Source: Toxonevra muliebris
Taxonomy: Eukaryota; Arthropoda; Insecta; Diptera; Pallopteridae
DNA: 64,000 nt
Direction: 5' to 3'
Assembly: GCA_963691655.1 (NCBI GenBank)
Contig: OY829328.1
Span: forward strand, 69,692,400 to 69,756,399
The position numbers were made by a program, and so were the translations under genes. The notes beneath the pieces are model-generated. The model was not told the DNA's origin and searched no databases. It worked only from the letters and a program-made list of their open reading frames with translations. Below are positions 58,633-64,000 of the stretch, one piece after another. How positions within the stretch are numbered: the first letter of the stretch is position 1; every line of letters starts with the position of its first letter.

Positions 58633-58911
58633 ATGCAACAAAATTCAATTCCACCTTATAAGCCATCACCAGAAATCCAGAAAAAACTTGATCAGCTGAG
58701 ACAGCAACAAGAACAAGAACACGGTCAAAATCAAAGACGTCGCACTGCTGTGCTGCCAAAACGTGGTTGGATTCAACGTAATCCAAAACTTTTTCAAATA
58801 ACTTTCATTACAGCATCGCTCTTAATATTCTTTTCCAAGCCATTATACGACGGATTTATAGCTGATTCACTACCGCCAAGCATTGACCGCATACCACCAC
58901 ATAAACGTTAA
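58633..58911 (+). CDS. 92-residue single-pass membrane protein, unrecognised
   Basis: A complete frame starts at the first ATG after an apparent splice acceptor (CCAG ending at 58625). Residues 10-38 are Lys/Gln/Arg-rich and probably helical (EIQKKLDQLRQQQEQEHGQN). RRTAVLPKRGWIQRNPKLFQ precedes a hydrophobic segment at 53-68 (FQITFITASLLIFFSK), and the C-terminus is Pro-rich (SLPPSIDRIPPHKR). One membrane pass with a basic N-terminal side fits a mitochondrial inner membrane protein. There is a faint likeness to the last membrane segment of sideroflexins, but not enough to name it. The gap to NDUFAF8 is 114 bases with no polyadenylation signal, so the two may be translated from one bicistronic mRNA. 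Confidence 0.75.
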   Translation: MQQNSIPPYKPSPEIQKKLDQLRQQQEQEHGQNQRRRTAVLPKRGWIQRNPKLFQITFITASLLIFFSKPLYDGFIADSLPPSIDRIPPHKR

Positions 58912-59025
58912 GGCATTTTTAAGTGTCGAGACTAGATTAGAAGTGGTAGTAGTATTAGTAGCCGTCAATATTATCAATTCAACATCGAAAACGCTTTGCG
59001 CTCAGTGTGTAACGTATAATAAGTA

Positions 59026-59223
59026 ATGGAATCAGTGCGCAAAGCAAATCAGAGGCTACGCAATTATCCCGTGCTTCTTGGTAAATGTGCAGATAAGGCT
59101 ACAGTGTATGCAGCATGTGTGACACGAGATTTAAATGTGCAACAAAACATATGCGATAAGGAATTCCAGCAGTTCAAAGATTGTCTACAAAAGGCCGCAA
59201 AAGAAATGAAAACTAAATTATAA
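59026..59223 (+). CDS. NDUFAF8: NDUFAF8-like twin CX9C protein (complex I assembly)
   Basis: 65 residues: RLRNYPVLLGKCADKATVYA, ACVTRDLNVQQNICDKEF, QQFKDCLQKAAKEMKTKL. C21-C31 and C43-C53 are CX9C pairs. The order RLR.YP..L..C...A..Y..CV........C..EF..F..C matches NDUFAF8 (C17orf89), which works with NDUFAF5 in maturation of the complex I Q-module. Similar in length to the human protein (about 74). Unlike CMC4, the gene has no intron in the coding part. A polyadenylation signal AATAAA at 59236-59241 follows the stop codon by 13 bases. Confidence 0.85.
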   Translation: MESVRKANQRLRNYPVLLGKCADKATVYAACVTRDLNVQQNICDKEFQQFKDCLQKAAKEMKTKL

Positions 59224-59235
59224 AAAGAAATCGCC

Positions 59236-59241
59236 AATAAA
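59236..59241 (+). terminator. Polyadenylation signal after NDUFAF8
   Basis: AATAAA 13 bases after the NDUFAF8 stop. It suggests that the transcript of the two small genes ends before PIG-M, which starts at 59470. Confidence 0.45.
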
Positions 59242-59469
59242 ATAATATATATTTATAGATATAGGCATATATATATAAAAACACATACAAAACGTTGATA
59301 AAGTTAAAGTAAATATTGGAATCAAAAACAAAACAAGTATAAATCAAAGAACAAAAACACAAAAGGAAAACAACTTGTAATCTAGTCAAGAAAGAAATAA
59401 CTTCAACTAAATAAGAATCATTTTTACTAATATTAATTAAGCCCTCAATTTATTCAACTGCGTTTCAAC

Positions 59470-60912
59470 ATGCCATCGGCCACTGTTAGCACAGCAGCAG
59501 CAGCAAATTCTCAAACGCTACTAAACCGCTGCTATACATTTCTAATCAACTTGAACTTTCGCTGGCATATAGTTACATCGATATTGCTGCGCTTGCTATT
59601 AATCTACTATGGCCAATTGCATGATGCACACTCGGAGGTACCATACACTGATATCGATTATAAAGTGGTTACAGATGGTGCACGGCAAATACTGTCGGGG
59701 AGAACACCTTTTGCACGGCATACGTATCGTTATAGCCCGATATTGGCTTACTTACAATTGCCAAATATCTTAGTGCATCCATGTGCAGGCAAAATCATAT
59801 ATTCCAGTTTTGATATCTTTGTAGCGCTATTAATCTATGCGCTAGTACGCGCTGAATTGCAATCACAATGCCGTAAAGCGGTGCAATCATTGCTAAGTAA
59901 ATTTGGGAAAACGCGAGCAAGTTCGCGAAGTTATCATGAGACAGACGAACGAAATCGTCCCGAGAAGATTGCACGCGCTTCTGCTTGCTTTTGGCTATAT
60001 AACCCACTTACTGCGGTTATATCAACGCGAGGTAATGGCGATAGTTTCTCCAGTTTTTTCGTGATACTCACAATTTATCTGTTGGCCAAGTCGGAAGATG
60101 CTAAAAGTCATAGCGGCGGTCGAAGCAATTGGTATATTTTCTTTGCTGGTTTAGCGCATGGATTTGCCATACATTTGCGTCTCTATCCATTACTCTTCAG
60201 TTTGGCATATTTTCTCAGTCTATCAACATGTTTTGCGCGCACAAAACGTGATTTTTTGCGTCAACTATTTTTTCCATCGTGCAAGCAATTGATACTCATA
60301 CTTGGGACTGCAATTGGCTTGTTTGTTATCACCGGATTTTTCTATAATCTATATGGCTGGCAGTACATTTACGAAGCTTATTTGTATCATTTCGTACGCA
60401 AGGATGTACGCCACAATTTTTCATTATATTTTCTAATGCAATATTTAAGTGGCAGTGGCGATAGCGGCACAGCTACTGAAGCTACTTTAGTAGAAAAGAC
60501 GCTTATCTTAGTACCACAATTTCTTTTGCTTTTCTATTTGAGTCTCAGTTTTGGTCAATTTCGTCAAACGCTTCCATTTTGTGTTTTCTCGCTGGCCTTT
60601 GTTATGGTTACGTTTAATTCGGTGGTCACATCGCAATATTTCGTTTGGTATTTGGCACTGTTGCCACTTTGCCTTAATAATTTACAGTCTATTTCGTTGA
60701 TGAGAGCAGTGGGATTATTTGCTATATGGTTACTGGCGCAGGGTCTATGGCTATTGCCTGCATATCTTTTGGAATTTAAGACATGGAATACATTCTACTG
60801 GATTGGTGCACAAGGTGTTCTATTCTTTTTCGTTAACAACTATCTACTAGCGAAATTTATTCAACATTACAGCTTTACATCGTTTAAGGTGAATTTTAAA
60901 AAGTTATTCTAA
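59470..60912 (+). CDS. PIGM: PIG-M, GPI mannosyltransferase 1
   Basis: A single exon encodes 480 residues (human 423). The signature YTDIDYKVVTDGARQILSGR, with the DxD-type D61-I-D63 in the first luminal loop, and the following TPFARHTYRYSPILAYL are those of PIG-M, which adds the first mannose to the GPI precursor from dolichol-phosphate-mannose on the luminal side of the ER. Further family blocks are FWLYNPLTAVISTRGNGDS, GFAIHLRLYPLLFSLAYFL, YLYHFVRKDVRHNFSLYF and FNSVVTSQYFVWYLALLPL. About ten hydrophobic segments are visible. The extra length lies mainly in the N-terminus and in a hydrophilic loop at about residues 128-165. PIG-M acts with PIG-X. A polyadenylation signal AATAAA is at 60973-60978. 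Confidence 0.95.
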   Translation: MPSATVSTAAAANSQTLLNRCYTFLINLNFRWHIVTSILLRLLLIYYGQLHDAHSEVPYTDIDYKVVTDGARQILSGRTPFARHTYRYSPILAYLQLPNILVHPCAGKIIYSSFDIFVALLIYALVRAELQSQCRKAVQSLLSKFGKTRASSRSYHETDERNRPEKIARASACFWLYNPLTAVISTRGNGDSFSSFFVILTIYLLAKSEDAKSHSGGRSNWYIFFAGLAHGFAIHLRLYPLLFSLAYFLSLSTCFARTKRDFLRQLFFPSCKQLILILGTAIGLFVITGFFYNLYGWQYIYEAYLYHFVRKDVRHNFSLYFLMQYLSGSGDSGTATEATLVEKTLILVPQFLLLFYLSLSFGQFRQTLPFCVFSLAFVMVTFNSVVTSQYFVWYLALLPLCLNNLQSISLMRAVGLFAIWLLAQGLWLLPAYLLEFKTWNTFYWIGAQGVLFFFVNNYLLAKFIQHYSFTSFKVNFKKLF

Positions 60913-60978
60913 TGCGAATGAATATTCAAGTCGGTAGTCATATTTTTGTATGTATTATAAAATATTGATTGTAATAAA

Positions 60979-63009
60979 TATTATACAAAGTTTCTTGTAA
61001 TACTTCGTAAAATTAATAAAAATCTTGACTTAACTAACATATTTTTTGTTTTTACTTTTTTTTATTAGAAATTAAATAAAATGAATCAAAAAGAAAAAAC
61101 TTAAGAAAGACGACCTATGATTGAGTTGTTTAAGACCGGAATCGAAGAGCTTACAAAATTCATACACTAGCTCTTATGCAGGATATGATCAGATGGAAAC
61201 ATACCTAGTGATTGGAACCTCAGCGTAATCCCATCACACCAACTACCATGTGATAAGTCTTAATAAAGCATACAAGGTTCTTCAATATTTTTTGTGGGCA
61301 CACCTGTCTGTTAAGAGTAGACCTTGGGAATCTGGGATAAGTGGACGTGAAGCTTATGGGAGAAATTACGAAAGCTTCGATTTCTCCTTGAGTTTGTTCA
61401 GGCAGATGCTGTTCGATAGTGTTAACGTGTATTTTGTTTACCTTAAACCATGGTAATGTATTACCTTACCCTGAAAAATATTACAGTGATCAGGAAGCCT
61501 AAGGAGTGTAATGTTCATATGTTGAAACGAACATACTTGCATACATTATGCTGAAAAAGTAAGGTATCAAGCAACACAACCAATCTTTGGCATCAAAAAT
61601 TGGCTTACTGTTTATTGTGAGTGTGGTAAAAATAAGTTGTCAATAACTTCAATATCCAAAATTACCATCTTTTTGGCTAACAATTGGCTCCTTGTCCTAA
61701 AGTGCGTCGTCATATTTACCAGGTTTTGCTCTCTAAGGTAGTCCTCTTGTATTTTGCGGTTCCTCGATGTTTATGTTCATGGCAGCTCTCAAAATGTGGT
61801 TATCGTCCCTTCGAATTATGTGTCCTTACCATAAAATTTATCATTTACCATAAAAACTCCTGTTTCTTTTATAAAACTAAAAAACTAAAAACACAAATTT
61901 GAGGATTTTACCTTAAAAAAATCGTCAAATATGACTTTGTAAAAAGTTTTGATTCGTACATATAATTAAAAATTGGAAATATCAATGTTCAGAAATCGCT
62001 CGGAAATTGGCTTATGATAGCTAAAACATGAAATAAATACTTTTGATTCAATTTTCTGTAGATGCTGGTTCCTTCAATTTCATTTCAAATTAGCGAGTGA
62101 TTGATTTCAGTGAAATTTATTGTTATTGTTAGTCGTGTTGTTTACAAGAACATTTTTTAGTAAAAATACAGATTGTACCTTTTTCCGACTTTTTCGAAAT
62201 GCAAGGTACATTAGGTACAATTGGCAATTTGCCATTGGCTAAAACAAATTCAACACTTATTTACAAAAAATACACAAAAAAAAGTTTTTTGTAATAAGTA
62301 CCTACTTAAATTTAGCTTGCCTGTACTGTACTGTTTAACTTCAAAACTTACAGCTTTGATATTACTGTTTATAAAGAGAAAAATATTGCAAAAATAATTT
62401 CTCAAATAGAAAAAAGTTTATTGGTGCCAAAAGAGTGCAAAGTCATAAGAAGATTTTTAAAATTTAGTTAAAAATTTTTGAAATGTAATCGTCTTACATT
62501 TCATGTTTTGTTTACTTTTTTTAATTGTTGACATTTAAATGGAAATTAAATTTCTTACAAAAACGATGAACCAATGAAGTATAATATTTAAGGTACATCC
62601 ATGAGCATTTAGGTACAACTTTTTTGCTAAATTAGGTACAATTTGAAATTTCGAAATTTCATCACTGATGCACATACTATAATGAGAAAAAAAGAGCGCC
62701 GTTCGTCTTGTTCACTCCCCACTACTCTATGCGTTACAGTAATATCAACGTTACATCCATTCTATGCTTTTACACATGCCTAATGCGCCTATAAAAGTTT
62801 CACTTTAAAAATGTGAAACAAATCTTTTTTCATCACAAATTTATATATTTGAACAACATCTGCATGTTGTGATGTAAAAATAAATTTAAAAGCTATTATT
62901 GAGAAATTTGCAACTAAAGATTTGTTTTGATAACTTTTTTTCACCATACTGTATGTATCCAACAGATAAATGAAAAAAAAGAGAATGTTTAAATGCAGAT
63001 ACCTACATA
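60979..63009. other. Gene-free AT-rich stretch downstream of PIG-M
   Basis: No exon, RNA gene or mobile element with ends could be supported. Short frames at 61250-61456 and 61684-61902 have no known motifs. Confidence 0.45.
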
Positions 63010-64000
63010 AGGAGTGAGATTGAAAAAATCTTAACACACGTTTGCCTAATAATTTTTTTGGGTGTAAAATTTAAAAATTTCTTTGATCTAGTTATCTTTG
63101 AAAAATATGTCAGTTGTTATTTTTAATGACAAACATGTTGATTTATTCACAGTATACAGTATGCCAGATAGCAGAAAGTAATCTGAAATATTCTCAGGTC
63201 TTCTGAGAATTAGCAATTATGACATGTATTCGCTCAATAAATTTTGACAAATAATTTTGTTTATGAGAGAAAACTGTCTTAACCCATTTTCGTCAGCTGT
63301 ACACAAATAAATAAATGAAATAAAAATATCAAAAAAAAATAAATTTTTCATTTGTTGTTTTTTTCTGAAATAAAAGCACTCAAAATATTTTGTAGAGTGT
63401 GGTTTAATAAAATATTTAAATAAACAAAATACAATACTTTTACAATTTACTTCTTCAAAAATGTTCTCTTTATATTCTAAATAGTTTTACCGAACTCATA
63501 ATAATTTTATTTAAATTCCGGAGAGGCAGATTTCTTACTTGAATGGCATACATAACAAAAAACTTTAAGTTTTAGGTTAAATCCTTGGTTCACATTATGC
63601 ACATGGTTGTTACAAACGCCTTCGAAGATCTCGTTTATCAATGTCTAAAAATGTTTCTGGCTTTTCAAATTTTTCAATTTTTTTTATATATTGTACTGGT
63701 ACCAATGGGTTAATACTTTTTTATATTTACTTCTGAAATATCAAATGTTTTGGGAGAAGTAAGAGAATAATTTTCAAATTTGGCAGACGTCAGTGAACAG
63801 AAAAGAGGACGTCACTTCTATTTATTTCACTTTATTTATTTCACTATGGACTTATTGTGAGTTTAATCAAAATGAGTGAAGAAAATGAAGTACGTAATTA
63901 TTAAAAATTTTCAAAAAAATCCAAATTGGTCCTACAAAAAATTGGCCAAAGAATTGAAGGTCTGTCGTCAAACTGTTTCCAATGTTATTAAACAGTTTCA
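63010..64000 (+). pseudogene. mariner/Tc1-superfamily copy 2, interrupted, runs off the window
   Basis: The left end after TA at 63008-63009 is the same as in the copy at 10882. The element is split by the 701-bp insert at 63148-63848, after which the transposase start (ATGAGTGAAGAAAATGAAG, 63871) follows. A 5-base deletion early in the frame breaks it. It keeps the helix-turn-helix segment (GAAGGTCTGTCGTCAAACTG) that copy 1 lacks. The window ends within the element. Confidence 0.75.
63148..63848 (+). mobile_element. 701-bp non-autonomous element, copy 2
   Basis: Nearly identical to 34133-34833 in the opposite orientation and of the same length. It is inserted between the left end and the transposase start of the mariner/Tc1 copy, with a likely target duplication GATTTATT / GACTTATT (63140-63147, 63849-63856; one difference). 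Ends CACAGTATAC and CACTATG. Confidence 0.75.

Overview
The window looks like the nuclear genome of a higher fly (Diptera, probably Schizophora; a tephritid-like genome is plausible but unproven). The evidence is: genes with short GT-AG introns, insect-type orthologues, about two-thirds A+T, and dense DNA transposons, MITEs, tRNA-derived SINEs and non-LTR fragments. No bacterial, viral or CRISPR features were seen.

Layout. 1-6351: the two last coding exons (SH3 domain) of endophilin B on +, with nested transposons in the upstream sequence. 6352-13685: AT-rich 3' flank and a decayed mariner/Tc1 copy. 13686-31051: a three-exon Relish-like NF-kB gene (Rel homology domain plus ankyrin repeats) whose 9.3-kb and 6.2-kb introns are packed with transposons, including a Tc1 element, a large fold-back element and several MITEs. 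32290-34833: a hAT element with clear target duplications and a 701-bp non-autonomous element. 35392-36071: MRGBP (NuA4/TIP60 subunit) on +, convergent with an unrecognised small minus-strand gene. 38303-49432: PAN2, the catalytic deadenylase subunit, reconstructed over about 20 exons. 51310-54050: NC2alpha/DRAP1 on -, reconstructed over three exons, the second intron being an apparent U12-type AT-AC intron. 56122-60912: a + strand cluster of small mitochondrial-type genes (CMC4, a 92-residue one-pass membrane protein, NDUFAF8) followed by the single-exon GPI mannosyltransferase PIG-M. 60913-64000: gene-free, ending in a second mariner/Tc1 copy interrupted by a second 701-bp element.

Functional themes. 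Transcription and chromatin (MRGBP, NC2alpha), mRNA tail shortening (PAN2), mitochondrial assembly (CMC4, NDUFAF8), GPI anchor synthesis (PIG-M), membrane remodelling (endophilin B) and innate immunity (Relish-like). The most notable points are the stripped-down, intact Relish-like gene, the AT-AC intron of NC2alpha, a CCCH zinc finger of poly(A)-binding type inside PAN2, and several unusual hairpin or palindromic repeats. Coordinates of exons come from reading splice sites and checking that reading phase is kept; no transcript data were available.
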